Below, piece by piece: positions 36,984-45,647 of a stretch of 64,000 nucleotides of DNA. The translations under genes and the position numbers were made by a program. Positions within the stretch are counted from its first letter, which is position 1. Every line of letters starts with the position of its first letter. Source of the stretch: Nocardioides antri (GTDB taxonomy: Bacteria > Actinomycetota > Actinomycetes > Propionibacteriales > Nocardioidaceae); the NCBI RefSeq assembly GCF_008373765.1, contig NZ_VUJW01000010.1, forward strand, positions 186,001 to 250,000, read 5' to 3'. Under the pieces are notes generated by a model, which searched no databases, was not told where the DNA came from, and saw only the letters and a program-made list of their open reading frames with translations.

Positions 36984-38098
36984 GCTCGCTCGTGGTGCGC
37001 GGCGGAACCGCGGCCGACGGGGCGTCGTACGACGTGGCGATCGCGGATGGCCGCGTCGTCGAGCACGCCGACGGACCGGTGTACGACGCCTCCGGGCTGA
37101 CCGTGCTGCCCGGACTGGTCGACCTCCAGGTCAACGGCGTCGGCGGCATCGACATCACCCTCGAGCCGGAGCGGCTGTGGGAGGCGGCGACGCTGCTGCC
37201 GGCGTACGGCGTGGCGGCCTTCCTCCCCACCGTGATCACCGCGGCGCCCGAGGCCAGGGACCGTGCGCTGGCTGCCTTCCGCGCGGGACCGCCGGCCGGT
37301 TGGACGGGAGCGGTCCCGCTCGGCCTGCACTTCGAGGGGCCGATGATCACCGGGTCGCGGAAGGGGGCGCACCCGGAGGGGTGGCTGCGGTCGCCGTCCG
37401 AGGAGCTCGTCGCGGACTGGTCCCGCGAGGCGGGAGTGGTGATGGCGACGGTCGCCCCCGAGCTCCCCGGCGCCCTGGAGGTGATCTCCTCCCTCGTCGC
37501 GCGCGGCGTCGTGGTCGCGATCGGGCACACCGAGGCGACGGCCGGCCAGGTCGCGGCCGCCGCCGACCGGGGCGCCCGCGTGGTCACCCACCTCGGCAAC
37601 GCCATGCCACCGATGACCGCCCGGGAGCCCGGCGTCTTCGGCGCCGCGCTCGCGGACCGACGACTGGTCGCCGGCGTGATCGCGGACGGTCACCACCTCG
37701 ACCCGGTCACGCTCGCGGCCGTCTGGCAGGCACTCGGCCCGGCGAGGCTGCTCGCGGTGACGGACTGCACGGCGGCGCTCGGCCTGCCGGTCGGTCCGAC
37801 GCGGCTGGGCGACCAGCACGTCGTCCTCCGGGACGGGACGGTCCGCCTGTCCGACGGGACCCTCGCCGGCTCGGCGGCCTCGCTGCCGGAGTGCCTGCGG
37901 ACCCTGCGGGACGCGACGGGTTGCTCGCTGGCGGAGGCGGTGGCGACCTGCACCTCGACCGCCGCGCAGGTGATCGGCGACGAGGAGCGCGGCCGGTTGT
38001 CACCGGGCTCGCGGGGCGACCTCACCCTGGTCGACCCTGACCTCCAGGTGGTCGCGACCGTGGTGGGCGGGCGCCTCGTGCACGGGGAGTGGCGCTGA
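36980..38098 (+). CDS. nagA: N-acetylglucosamine-6-phosphate deacetylase
   Basis: 372 residues of the amidohydrolase fold. Metal and catalytic residues are in place: E119 (HFEGP), H183 (GHTEAT), H204 (THLGNAM), H238-H239 (DGHHLDP) and D262 (VTDCTAA). It converts GlcNAc-6-phosphate to glucosamine-6-phosphate and acetate. Four-base overlap with the kinase gene and one-base overlap with nagB. Confidence 0.96.
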   Translation: MSSLVVRGGTAADGASYDVAIADGRVVEHADGPVYDASGLTVLPGLVDLQVNGVGGIDITLEPERLWEAATLLPAYGVAAFLPTVITAAPEARDRALAAFRAGPPAGWTGAVPLGLHFEGPMITGSRKGAHPEGWLRSPSEELVADWSREAGVVMATVAPELPGALEVISSLVARGVVVAIGHTEATAGQVAAAADRGARVVTHLGNAMPPMTAREPGVFGAALADRRLVAGVIADGHHLDPVTLAAVWQALGPARLLAVTDCTAALGLPVGPTRLGDQHVVLRDGTVRLSDGTLAGSAASLPECLRTLRDATGCSLAEAVATCTSTAAQVIGDEERGRLSPGSRGDLTLVDPDLQVVATVVGGRLVHGEWR

Positions 38099-38883
38099 TG
38101 GAGGTCGTCCCGCTCGAGAGCTCCGACGAGGTCGCCCGGCTCGCGGCCGACACCATCGAGGCCGCGGTCCGCGCACGGCCGGACGCCGTGCTCGGCCTCG
38201 CGACCGGGTCGACGCCGCTGCCGACCTACCGGGAGCTGATCCGCCGGCACCAGGCCGGCGAGGGGCCGTCGTACGAGCGGGTGCAGTGCTTCACGCTCGA
38301 CGAGTACGTCGGCCTGCCGTCCGGGCACCCCGAGAGCTATCGCGCGACGATCGCCCGCGAGCTCACCGACCCGCTCGGGATCGACCCTGCCCGGGTGCAC
38401 GGCCCGGACCCGACCGGCGCAGGGCTGGCCTCGGCGGGCGACCGCTACGAGGCGGAGCTGGTGGCGGCCGGGGGAGTGGACCTCCAGGTCCTCGGCATCG
38501 GCTCCGACGGGCACCTCGCGTTCAACGAGCCCGGATCGTCGCTGGCGTCGCTCACCCGGATCAAGACCCTCACCGAGCAGACCCGCCGCGACAACGCGCG
38601 GTTCTTCGGCTCGGTCGACGACGTGCCGCGGCACGTGGTCACCCAGGGCCTCGGCACCATCCTGCGGGCGCGCCACCTGCTGCTCCTCGCGATCGGGGCC
38701 GGCAAGGCCGAGGCGCTGGCCGCTGCCGTCGAGGGTCCGCTGACGGCGTCGTGCCCGGCGTCGGTCCTCCAGCTCCACCCCCACGCGTCGGTGCTCGCCG
38801 ACCCGCCGGCTGCGGCCGCGCTGGCCCGGGTCCGCCACTACCGCGACGTGTACGACGCGAAGCCCGCCTGGCAGCGGTTGTGA
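38098..38883 (+). CDS. nagB: Glucosamine-6-phosphate deaminase
   Basis: 261 residues. ATGSTPLPTY near residue 35, D68 (LDEYVGL) as general base, and D137, H139, E144 in GIGSDGHLAFNEP are the catalytic set. It makes fructose-6-phosphate and ammonia, feeding glycolysis. Last gene of the operon; it ends seven bases from the end of a convergent gene and no terminator is visible. Confidence 0.96.
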   Translation: MEVVPLESSDEVARLAADTIEAAVRARPDAVLGLATGSTPLPTYRELIRRHQAGEGPSYERVQCFTLDEYVGLPSGHPESYRATIARELTDPLGIDPARVHGPDPTGAGLASAGDRYEAELVAAGGVDLQVLGIGSDGHLAFNEPGSSLASLTRIKTLTEQTRRDNARFFGSVDDVPRHVVTQGLGTILRARHLLLLAIGAGKAEALAAAVEGPLTASCPASVLQLHPHASVLADPPAAAALARVRHYRDVYDAKPAWQRL

Positions 38884-38890
38884 CGCCGCG

Positions 38891-39562
38891 TCAGCCGACC
38901 GTGCGCAGCACCAGCCTGGCCAGTCGGATCGACGCCCGTCGCGACTGCGGGGCCTCGCCCCACAGGTCCACGCCGATCACCGTCTCCGCCTCGCGCATCC
39001 AGATCCGGCGGCTGTAGTAGACGCGCTCGACGCCGGTGTCGTCGTCGGTCCAGCGGTCGTTCATCTTCCAGGCCGCGGGTCGGCCGTCGCCCAGGGACGG
39101 CACGTCGGCGGGCCGGCGGATGAAGGTCCCGTCGATGTCGTCGCGGTGGTAGGTGCCGTAGCAGCGCTCGGCGTTGCGCCGGATCGTGCGGATCGCCTGC
39201 TTCGCGTCGTCGACGGTCGCGAACTCCTGCACGTGGAACCGCGGGTAGGAGGGGGCGTCGCCGCTCGCCGGGTAGTAGTAGGCCCACGCCCTGACCTCGC
39301 CGGCCGGGCCGTCCCGATAGGAGAGGCAGTTGCGCCGGAACACCCAGACCGCGTGGTCGTCCTCGAGGTGGCGGGCGCCGCCGTCGTACTCGGGGAGGAT
39401 CTCGGCGACCTGGCGGACGCCGGGGAAGTCGGTGGCGTCGACCGAGCGGGGGACAGCTGACCCCGGAGGGATCGGCCCGGTCGTGCACAGGAGCGCGAGC
39501 ACGGCAGCCGCTGCTGCTGCCCGGGCCGCCTGACGGAACCTGGTCCTCGGTCCTGTGCGCAT
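38891..39562 (-). CDS. Secreted protein of unknown function
   Basis: 223 residues with a classical signal peptide (basic RTGPRTRFRQ, then AAAAAAVLALLC, cleavage near PGSA-V). The mature part has two cysteines (NCLSY and RCYGTY) that may pair and is rich in Tyr, Trp and Arg, without a motif I recognise. It may resemble the extracellular sensor domains seen in some actinobacteria. A Shine-Dalgarno CGGAGA precedes the ATG. Confidence 0.7.
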   Translation of the reverse strand: MRTGPRTRFRQAARAAAAAAVLALLCTTGPIPPGSAVPRSVDATDFPGVRQVAEILPEYDGGARHLEDDHAVWVFRRNCLSYRDGPAGEVRAWAYYYPASGDAPSYPRFHVQEFATVDDAKQAIRTIRRNAERCYGTYHRDDIDGTFIRRPADVPSLGDGRPAAWKMNDRWTDDDTGVERVYYSRRIWMREAETVIGVDLWGEAPQSRRASIRLARLVLRTVG

Positions 39563-39755
39563 CGCTGTCTCCGATCGTGTCGCCGCGGTTGTCCGCTATC
39601 AACAAGACGCGCGGCGGCGGCTCAGGTTGCGTCCGCGGGGACGTCGAGTCGACGCGCAAGGGATCGGTGCTGTCAAGCGAGCCGGTCACAGCGACTGAGG
39701 CACATGTCACACCAGCTCGTTGATCCCTGGGGCGCCGAATGGGCACCGTTGACGA

Positions 39756-40286
39756 ATGACCCACGACAAAGCAGCAGAGGCCCGGGAAGGGTTGTTGGAC
39801 GGTGTCGCCGGCAAGGCCAAGGAGGTGGCCGGTGCGGTGACCGGCAGGGACGACCTGGTGGAGGAGGGGCAGCTCCAGCAGGCCGAGGCTCGCAACCGGA
39901 AGGCCGCCGTTGCCGATGAGGCCATTGCCGACGCGAAGTCGGACGAGGCGGTGCAAGAGATGCAGGAGGCCAACCGCGAGGCCGCGGCGCAGAAGAATGC
40001 GGCCCGCGCCCAGGCCGAACGTGCCGAGACGGATGTGCAGCAGCAGCGGGCGAGTGAGCACGCACAGGCCGCGCGCGAAGCGGAGCTGAAGGAGGCCGCG
40101 GGTAGCGCCGCGGCCGAGCAGCGAGCAGACGACCTCGCGGACTCGCGGGTCCGCGAGGCCGCCTCCCTTGCAGCCGACGCCGCGTCCACCGAGCAGGAGG
40201 CGGCCGCCGAGAGGCTCCGCCTCGAGCGCGAGGCCGCCGCCGCCGACCAGCAGGCCGCGCAGCTGCGCGCCCAGACCGAGAAGTGA
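39756..40286 (+). CDS. CsbD-like stress protein with coiled-coil extension
   Basis: 176 residues. The first 50 match the CsbD-like family (GVAGKAKEVAGAVTGRDDLVEEG). The rest is an Ala/Glu/Gln-rich helix that looks like a single long coiled coil. CsbD proteins are general-stress proteins in Bacillus of unknown biochemistry. The gene is coupled to the next one (GTGA or a GAGG site across the junction). Confidence 0.72.
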   Translation: MTHDKAAEAREGLLDGVAGKAKEVAGAVTGRDDLVEEGQLQQAEARNRKAAVADEAIADAKSDEAVQEMQEANREAAAQKNAARAQAERAETDVQQQRASEHAQAAREAELKEAAGSAAAEQRADDLADSRVREAASLAADAASTEQEAAAERLRLEREAAAADQQAAQLRAQTEK

Positions 40287-40294
40287 GGACCCCC

Positions 40295-40951
40295 ATGACA
40301 TCGAGGCTCAGCAGCCTGATCGCCCTTCCCTACGAGCTCGCCCGGATGCCTGTCGTCCTGGTCGACGACCGCCTCGCCACACGGCTGTCGGAGGACTCCG
40401 TGCCGCGGGTGGCGCTGGACCGCGTCATCGGCTCGGCCGACAAGATCGCCGGTAGCCTGCTTCACAACCAGGACATCGCCCAGCGTGGCGCCGACCGCAT
40501 CGAACGGTCGAGCAAGCTCGCGACCGCTGCTCGGTTGGAGCAGGAGGCCACCGCCCGCCGCGAGCGGGCCGAGGAGACGCTCGTCTCCGGCCGACAGGAG
40601 GCTGCGCAGAAGCGAGAGGCGGCCCGCGACCGCGTCACCTCCGGCCTCGCCGAGGCCGAAGCCGTCGAGGCCCGCGGCAAGCAGGACGCGAAGGCTCGTG
40701 CCGCGAGGGAGGCGAAGGCCAAGAAGGCCGCCTCCGACGAGCGGGCCGCGAAGCGCGCGGCCACGATCGAGGAGCGAGAGGATCGGGTGGAATCCGCCGC
40801 AGACACGAAGAAGAAGGCGGCCCAGCGCGAAGCCAGGTCCGAGCTCGATGAAGCGCGGGAGAGCAGGAAGTCCGCCGCCGATGCTCGCGCCGACGCGGAG
40901 CGCCTGAGCGACCTCACGAAGGCGAAGAAGCAGGAGCGCAAGCGGGACTGA
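40295..40951 (+). CDS. Coiled-coil protein coupled to the CsbD-like gene
   Basis: 218 residues. The N-terminus (SRLSSLIALPYELARMPVVLVDDRL) is the only non-repetitive part; from about residue 60 the protein is a continuous Lys/Arg/Glu/Ala coiled coil. Database names for such proteins (for example IF2-like) rest on this composition, not on homology. The ATG at 40295 has GAGG seven bases upstream; a GTG at 40283 would overlap the preceding stop. No function assigned. Confidence 0.65.
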   Translation: MTSRLSSLIALPYELARMPVVLVDDRLATRLSEDSVPRVALDRVIGSADKIAGSLLHNQDIAQRGADRIERSSKLATAARLEQEATARRERAEETLVSGRQEAAQKREAARDRVTSGLAEAEAVEARGKQDAKARAAREAKAKKAASDERAAKRAATIEEREDRVESAADTKKKAAQREARSELDEARESRKSAADARADAERLSDLTKAKKQERKRD

Positions 40952-40978
40952 GGGCCGGGGCCTTGCGCCGGTAGCGCC

Positions 40979-41764
40979 TTACGTCGCGTCCGCGCGGCCT
41001 TCGAGATCGACCACGACCGGCGCGTGGTCGGAGGCTCCCTGGCCAGCCCGCTCCTCGCGGTCGATGAAGGCGCCCGTGACCCGCTCCGCGAGGGCCGGCG
41101 TCGCGACGACGAAGTCGATCTTCAGGCCGCGGTCCCGCTCGAAGCGCTGCCGGTAGTAGTCCCAGTAGGTGAAGCCCGGCGCGTGCGCGCGGGTCACCTC
41201 GAGCCACCCGTCGTCGAGGAACGCCTGGAACGCGGCCCGCTCGGGCGGTGTGACGTGGGTGGACGTGAGGAACCGCGTGACGTCGAAGACGTCGTCGTCG
41301 GTGGGGCAGATGTTCCAGTCGCCGACGAGGGCGGTCGGGGTGTCCCGCCAGGCTCGCGCGGCATCGCGGAGGCGCGCCAGCCAGTCGAGCTTGTAGACGT
41401 AGTGCGGGTCGCCGGGCTTGCGGCCGTTCGGCACGTACAGGCTCCAGATCCGCACCCCGCCGCAGATGGCGCCGATCGCCCGCGCCTCGGGCGCGACGGG
41501 GTCGCCCCAGCCGGGCATGCCGGGGAACCCGACCTCGACGTCGTCCAGGCCGACCCGGCTGATCAGGGCGACGCCGTTCCACTGGTCGACGCCGACGGCC
41601 GCGACGTCGTACCCCCGCGCCTCCAGTCCCATCAGCGGCAGCTGGTCCTCGCGCGCCTTCGTCTCCTGCAGCGCCAGCACGTCGATCTCGTGGCGGTCGA
41701 GCAGCGCCTCGACCCGGTCGATCCGGGACCGGAGGGAGTTGACGTTCCAGGTCGCGATCCGCAC
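40979..41764 (-). CDS. xth: Exodeoxyribonuclease III / AP endonuclease
   Basis: 261 residues. The endonuclease/exonuclease/phosphatase fold is complete: N7 and E34 (LQETKA), Y110, D149 and N151 (GDWNICP), D246-H247 (SDHAP). It repairs abasic sites and 3' blocks in DNA. The GTG start is six bases after TAGCGT on the minus strand, fitting a leaderless mRNA. Confidence 0.95.
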   Translation of the reverse strand: MRIATWNVNSLRSRIDRVEALLDRHEIDVLALQETKAREDQLPLMGLEARGYDVAAVGVDQWNGVALISRVGLDDVEVGFPGMPGWGDPVAPEARAIGAICGGVRIWSLYVPNGRKPGDPHYVYKLDWLARLRDAARAWRDTPTALVGDWNICPTDDDVFDVTRFLTSTHVTPPERAAFQAFLDDGWLEVTRAHAPGFTYWDYYRQRFERDRGLKIDFVVATPALAERVTGAFIDREERAGQGASDHAPVVVDLEGRADAT

Positions 41765-41770
41765 CCGGTC

Positions 41771-41776
41771 ACGCTA
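41771..41776 (-). promoter_or_regulatory. -10 box for leaderless xth
   Basis: TAGCGT, six bases before the GTG at 41764. Confidence 0.55.
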
Positions 41777-41899
41777 GCGGCGCTGCAGATCCGTGCAGCA
41801 GCCGGGGGCTGCCGATTTCTGAGGCGGACGATGTATTGCTGCACGGCCGTGTCAGGAGTGTGATTGGCGCGGTTTCGCCCCATTCGAGGAAGGTTTTCA

Positions 41900-42715
41900 A
41901 TGAAGCTCTCACGGATCAGCAGGATCTCCATGGGAATCGGTGCCTGCCTGGTCGCTGCGTGCGTCGGTGGCACCGCGGTCGCGACGGACGGCGGCGTGCC
42001 GACGTACAAGGAGTTCAAGGCCGACACCTACGTCGACACCGACGGCCAGTACATCGTGAACGGCGACGAGCCGGTCAGCAGCGACGGTGACCTGAAGAAG
42101 TTCTACAGCTCGATGGTCGAAACGAAGTCCGGCAAGACCCGCAACGACGGTCTGGTCGTCAACACGGTCTCCGGCCGTGACGACAAGTGGTCGGCCACCC
42201 AGGCGCTCAACCTGACCTACTGCGTCAGCACCAGGTTCGGTACGCGACACGCGGACGTCGTGAACGCGATGGCGGGCGGCGCCGGGCTGTGGGAGGCGGC
42301 GACCACGAAGGTCAACTTCATCTACGTGCCGTCCCAGAACTCCAGCTGCAACACCCGGAACAACAACATCCTGTTCTCGGTCGAGCCGGTCAGCACGACG
42401 CAGTACATCGCCCGGGCGTTCTTCCCGAGCACCTCGAAGCGCTCGCGCAACGTGCTCATCGACGACTCGATCTGGACGTCCGGCAACTGGGAGCCGGTCG
42501 ACATCCTCGCCCACGAGCTCGGTCACACCCTGGGCTTCCGGCACGAGCACACCCGCCCCGAGTCCGGCACCTGCTTCGAGGACAACAACTGGCGGCCGCT
42601 GACGCCCTACGACAACCAGTCGATCATGCACTACCCGCAGTGCAACGGTGGCTCGGACGACCTGGAGTTCCAGGCCTCCGACGCCGCGGGTGTCCGCGCT
42701 CTGTACGGATCCTGA
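41900..42715 (+). CDS. Secreted astacin-like zinc metalloprotease
   Basis: 271 residues. A signal peptide ends near AVA-TD (a lipobox-like LVAAC at 18-21 is an alternative). The zinc site HELGHTLGFRHEHTRP starts at residue 205 (HExxHxxGxxHE), and the Met-turn SIMHY is at 241-245, with Y245 as the fifth ligand usual in astacins. Cysteines at 108, 150, 225 and 248 may form disulfides. It would act outside the cell. The ATG follows GAGGAAGG. Target unknown. Confidence 0.86.
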   Translation: MKLSRISRISMGIGACLVAACVGGTAVATDGGVPTYKEFKADTYVDTDGQYIVNGDEPVSSDGDLKKFYSSMVETKSGKTRNDGLVVNTVSGRDDKWSATQALNLTYCVSTRFGTRHADVVNAMAGGAGLWEAATTKVNFIYVPSQNSSCNTRNNNILFSVEPVSTTQYIARAFFPSTSKRSRNVLIDDSIWTSGNWEPVDILAHELGHTLGFRHEHTRPESGTCFEDNNWRPLTPYDNQSIMHYPQCNGGSDDLEFQASDAAGVRALYGS

Positions 42716-42727
42716 CGCACTGGTTAG

Positions 42728-42771
42728 GCGGCGTGCCGCCCGTCCTCCACGCGAGGGGGGCGGCACGCCGC
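42728..42771. terminator. Bidirectional hairpin between convergent genes
   Basis: Perfect 14-bp arms (GCGGCGTGCCGCCC at 42728-42741 and its complement at 42758-42771) with a 16-base loop, between the protease stop and the VOC stop. No T run on either strand. Confidence 0.7.
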
Positions 42772-42781
42772 AGTCGCGTCG

Positions 42782-43192
42782 TCAGCTGCCGATGCGATAG
42801 CTGCGTACGCCGGCCGGCGCGTTGCGCTCGGCGGCCGACCGCTCGACGCAGAACTCGTTGCCCTCGGGGTCGGCGAGGGTGACCCAGCCGGAGCCGTCGT
42901 CCTCTCGGAAGTCGCCGACAAGGGTGGCTCCGAGCTCGAGCGCCTGCGCCACCGCCTCGTCGCGAGTGCGGTCGGTGGGCTGGAGATCGAGGTGGAGCCG
43001 GTTCTTCGCGGTCTTGCCCTCCGGCACGGGGATGAACAGCATCGACGTGCCCTCGTGGGGGAAGTAGGGCGCGACCACGACCTCGGGATCGTCGTCGTAG
43101 AAGACGATCCAGCCGGTCATCGCGGCCCAGAACTCGGCCAGCCGCCGGGCGTCGGCGCAGTCGAACGTCATATTTCTCACGGTCATCGCCAT
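42782..43192 (-). CDS. VOC family (glyoxalase-like) protein
   Basis: 136 residues with the two beta-alpha-beta repeats of the VOC fold (MTVRNMTFDCADARRLAEFW, then the second half with SGWVTLADPEGNEFCVE). Members bind metals or act as dioxygenases or resistance proteins; the substrate cannot be told. The start could also be the ATG two codons later. Separated from the protease by the hairpin. Confidence 0.82.
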   Translation of the reverse strand: MAMTVRNMTFDCADARRLAEFWAAMTGWIVFYDDDPEVVVAPYFPHEGTSMLFIPVPEGKTAKNRLHLDLQPTDRTRDEAVAQALELGATLVGDFREDDGSGWVTLADPEGNEFCVERSAAERNAPAGVRSYRIGS

Positions 43193-43287
43193 GCGCCCAC
43201 TCTGCCGGTGGGTGCCGACATCGGCCACGGGACTCGGCCGTCGCCGTGGTCGGATCGAGACTGCGGGACGTGGGTACCTGCCTCCCC

Positions 43288-43509
43288 ATGGCTCCCGGAA
43301 TCGTCCTCCTCATCATCGGCGCGATCTTCACGTTCGCGCTCAAGGCCGAGTCCTCGTGGCTCAACGTGCGCGTGCTGGGCCTGATCCTGATGCTCGGCGG
43401 CGTTGCGTTCATCGCCCGCTCGCGGATGAAGCGACGCGAGGTCGTCACCCGCGAAACCGACGGTGCGGAGGTCGAAGAGACGCAGGTGGTCGAGCGCCGG
43501 GTCGAGTGA
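43288..43509 (+). CDS. DUF6458-like small membrane protein
   Basis: 73 residues with two transmembrane helices (GIVLLIIGAIFTFAL and GLILMLGGVAFIA), a match to the small actinobacterial DUF6458 pattern. A charged tail rich in Glu, Arg and Val follows. The ATG at 43288 is the only start in a suitable place. Function unknown. Confidence 0.72.
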   Translation: MAPGIVLLIIGAIFTFALKAESSWLNVRVLGLILMLGGVAFIARSRMKRREVVTRETDGAEVEETQVVERRVE

Positions 43510-43559
43510 CCACGGAGCACGCAGCGGCGCATGATTCACGGGCGCGCCGTACTCCCTCG

Positions 43560-43565
43560 TAGACT
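43560..43565 (+). promoter_or_regulatory. -10 box for leaderless ychF
   Basis: TAGACT, eight bases before the GTG at 43574. Confidence 0.5.
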
Positions 43566-43573
43566 GCCCGCCC

Positions 43574-44647
43574 GTGGCTCTCACCATCGGCATCGTCGGT
43601 CTCCCCAACGCAGGCAAGTCGACGCTTTTCAACGCGTTGACCAAGAACGACGTGTTGGCGGCGAACTACCCGTTCGCCACGATCGAGCCCAACATCGGGG
43701 TCGTCGGGGTCCCGGACGACCGGATCCCGAAGCTTGCCGAGATCTACGGCTCGCAGAAGCAGCTGCCGGCGACGGTGCAGTTCGTCGACATCGCCGGCAT
43801 CGTCCGCGGCGCCTCGCAGGGCGAGGGCCTGGGCAACAAGTTCCTCTCCCACATCCGTGAGTCCGACGCGATCTGCCAGGTGACGCGGGTGTTCCGCGAC
43901 GAGGACGTCACGCACGTCGACGGCAAGGTCGACCCCGGCAGCGACATCTCCACCATCCAGACCGAGCTGATCCTCGCCGACCTCGAGACGGTCGACAAGG
44001 CGATCACGCGGCTGGAGAAGGAGGCACGGAAGGTCAAGGACCTGGCGGCCAACCTCGAGGCCGCGAAGCAGGCGAAGGAGGCGCTGGAGGCCGGCACGCC
44101 GATCGTCGCGACCTCGATCGACCGCGCGCTGATCCGGGAGCTGTCGCTCCTGACCGCGAAGCCCTACATCTACGTCTTCAACTGCGACACCGACGAGCTC
44201 GCCGACGAGGAGCTCAAAAACCGGATGCGTGAGCTCGTGGCGCCGGCCGAGGCGATCTTCCTCGACGCCAAGCTGGAGTCCGAGCTCGTCGAGCTCGACG
44301 ACGACGAGGCCCGCGAGCTGCTCGCCGAGGTCGGCATCCCCGAGCCCGGCCTCGACGTCCTGGCCCGGGTCGGCTTCGACACCCTGGGCCTGCAGACCTA
44401 CCTCACCGCCGGGCCCAAGGAGGTCCGCGCGTGGGAGATCAAGAAGGGCGCCACCGCCCCCGAGGCCGCCGGTGTCATCCACACCGACTTCCAGAAGGGC
44501 TTCATCAAGGCCGAGATCATCTCCTACGACGACCTCATCGCGATGGGCTCGGTCCTCAAGGCCCGCGAGGCCGGCAAGGTCCGGATGGAGGGCAAGGACT
44601 ACGTCATGCAGGACGGCGACGTGGTGGAGTTCCGCTTCAACGTCTGA
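43574..44647 (+). CDS. ychF: Redox-regulated ATPase YchF (Obg-related)
   Basis: 357 residues, GTG start. P-loop GLPNAGKST at 9-17, G3 region DIAGIVRGAS, and the YVFNCD-type specificity region that favours ATP over GTP in this family. The C-terminal TGS domain includes FQKGFIKAEIISYDDL. It binds the ribosome and is linked to stress responses and translation. It converges on the ATPase-cNMP gene. Confidence 0.97.
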   Translation: MALTIGIVGLPNAGKSTLFNALTKNDVLAANYPFATIEPNIGVVGVPDDRIPKLAEIYGSQKQLPATVQFVDIAGIVRGASQGEGLGNKFLSHIRESDAICQVTRVFRDEDVTHVDGKVDPGSDISTIQTELILADLETVDKAITRLEKEARKVKDLAANLEAAKQAKEALEAGTPIVATSIDRALIRELSLLTAKPYIYVFNCDTDELADEELKNRMRELVAPAEAIFLDAKLESELVELDDDEARELLAEVGIPEPGLDVLARVGFDTLGLQTYLTAGPKEVRAWEIKKGATAPEAAGVIHTDFQKGFIKAEIISYDDLIAMGSVLKAREAGKVRMEGKDYVMQDGDVVEFRFNV

Positions 44648-44681
44648 GTCGAGTGACCGGCCGCGCGGTGAACGCTCCCGG

Positions 44682-45647
44682 CTACGACTTCGCCAGCGAG
44701 AGGGACGGGTGGTCGCGCCGGAAGCGGCGCAGCGTGTAGCCGGTCACCACCGCATCCCCTGCGGCCCGGACCGACGCACTCCGCGGCAGGCGGAGCAAGG
44801 GTGCGAGCTCGCCGAAGTAGCGGCCGGGCCCCATGACGTCTACCTGTTCCTCGCGGCCGTCGGACAGCTCTCGGTAGATCTCCACGTAGCCGCTCTTCAC
44901 GACGTACACCAGATCGCCCGGGTCACCCTGCCGGAAGAGCACCTCGCCGTCGGCGAGTACGACGTCCTCCGGCTCGCGCTCGGCGACGGAGCCGCTGGGC
45001 ACCAGCTCTACGACCCGGTCGGCGATGTGGGTGATCCGGTCGTCGTGCGTGGCGACGACCACCATCCGACCGGGCTGCGCGAGCTCGCGGATCAGCCGGA
45101 GGACTCCCTCGACCTGGATGTGGTCGAGGTGCGCGGTCGGCTCGTCGGCGAGCACCAGCCGCGGCTCGTGGACGAGGGCCCGGGCGATGGCGACCCGTTG
45201 CTGCTGGCCGCCGGACATCTTGCTCGGCCGGTGGTTCATCCGTTCCGCGAGCCCCACGCTGGTGAGCAGCTCGGTGGCCCGCCGGTGGGCCTCGGGTCGG
45301 CGTAGCCCGGCGAGGGTCATCGGCGCGACCACGTTGCCGAGCGCGGTGAGACTGGGAACCAGGTTGAAGGCCTGGAAGACCACGCCGACGTGCCGGCGGC
45401 GGTACTCGGCCAGCTCCTTGGGCCCCATGCCGAGCAGGTCCGTGTCGCCCAGGGTGATGCTCCCCGCCGTCGGCGTGAGCAGTCCGGCCAGGCAGGAGAG
45501 GAGCGTGGTCTTGCCGCAGCCACTCGGCCCGAGCAGGACGACCAGCTCGCCGTCCGCGGCACTCATGGACAGGTGGTTCAGCGGGCGGATCGGATAGCCG
45601 CCGGAGTCGAACTCGACGGTGAGGTCGCTGACCACGAGGTCGGACAT
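44682..45647 (-). CDS. ABC transporter ATPase fused to a cyclic-nucleotide-binding domain
   Basis: 321 residues. The LolD/MacB-type ATPase has Walker A GPSGCGKT at 40-47, signature MSGGQQQR and Walker B LVLADEPTAHLD. From about residue 225 a cNMP/CAP-type domain follows (VVLADGEVLFRQGDPGDLVY, then MGPGRYFGELAPLLRLPRSASV, the PBC-like phosphate-binding cassette). The fusion suggests that cAMP or another nucleotide controls the transporter. The ATG overlaps the permease stop by one base. Confidence 0.9.
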   Translation of the reverse strand: MSDLVVSDLTVEFDSGGYPIRPLNHLSMSAADGELVVLLGPSGCGKTTLLSCLAGLLTPTAGSITLGDTDLLGMGPKELAEYRRRHVGVVFQAFNLVPSLTALGNVVAPMTLAGLRRPEAHRRATELLTSVGLAERMNHRPSKMSGGQQQRVAIARALVHEPRLVLADEPTAHLDHIQVEGVLRLIRELAQPGRMVVVATHDDRITHIADRVVELVPSGSVAEREPEDVVLADGEVLFRQGDPGDLVYVVKSGYVEIYRELSDGREEQVDVMGPGRYFGELAPLLRLPRSASVRAAGDAVVTGYTLRRFRRDHPSLSLAKS

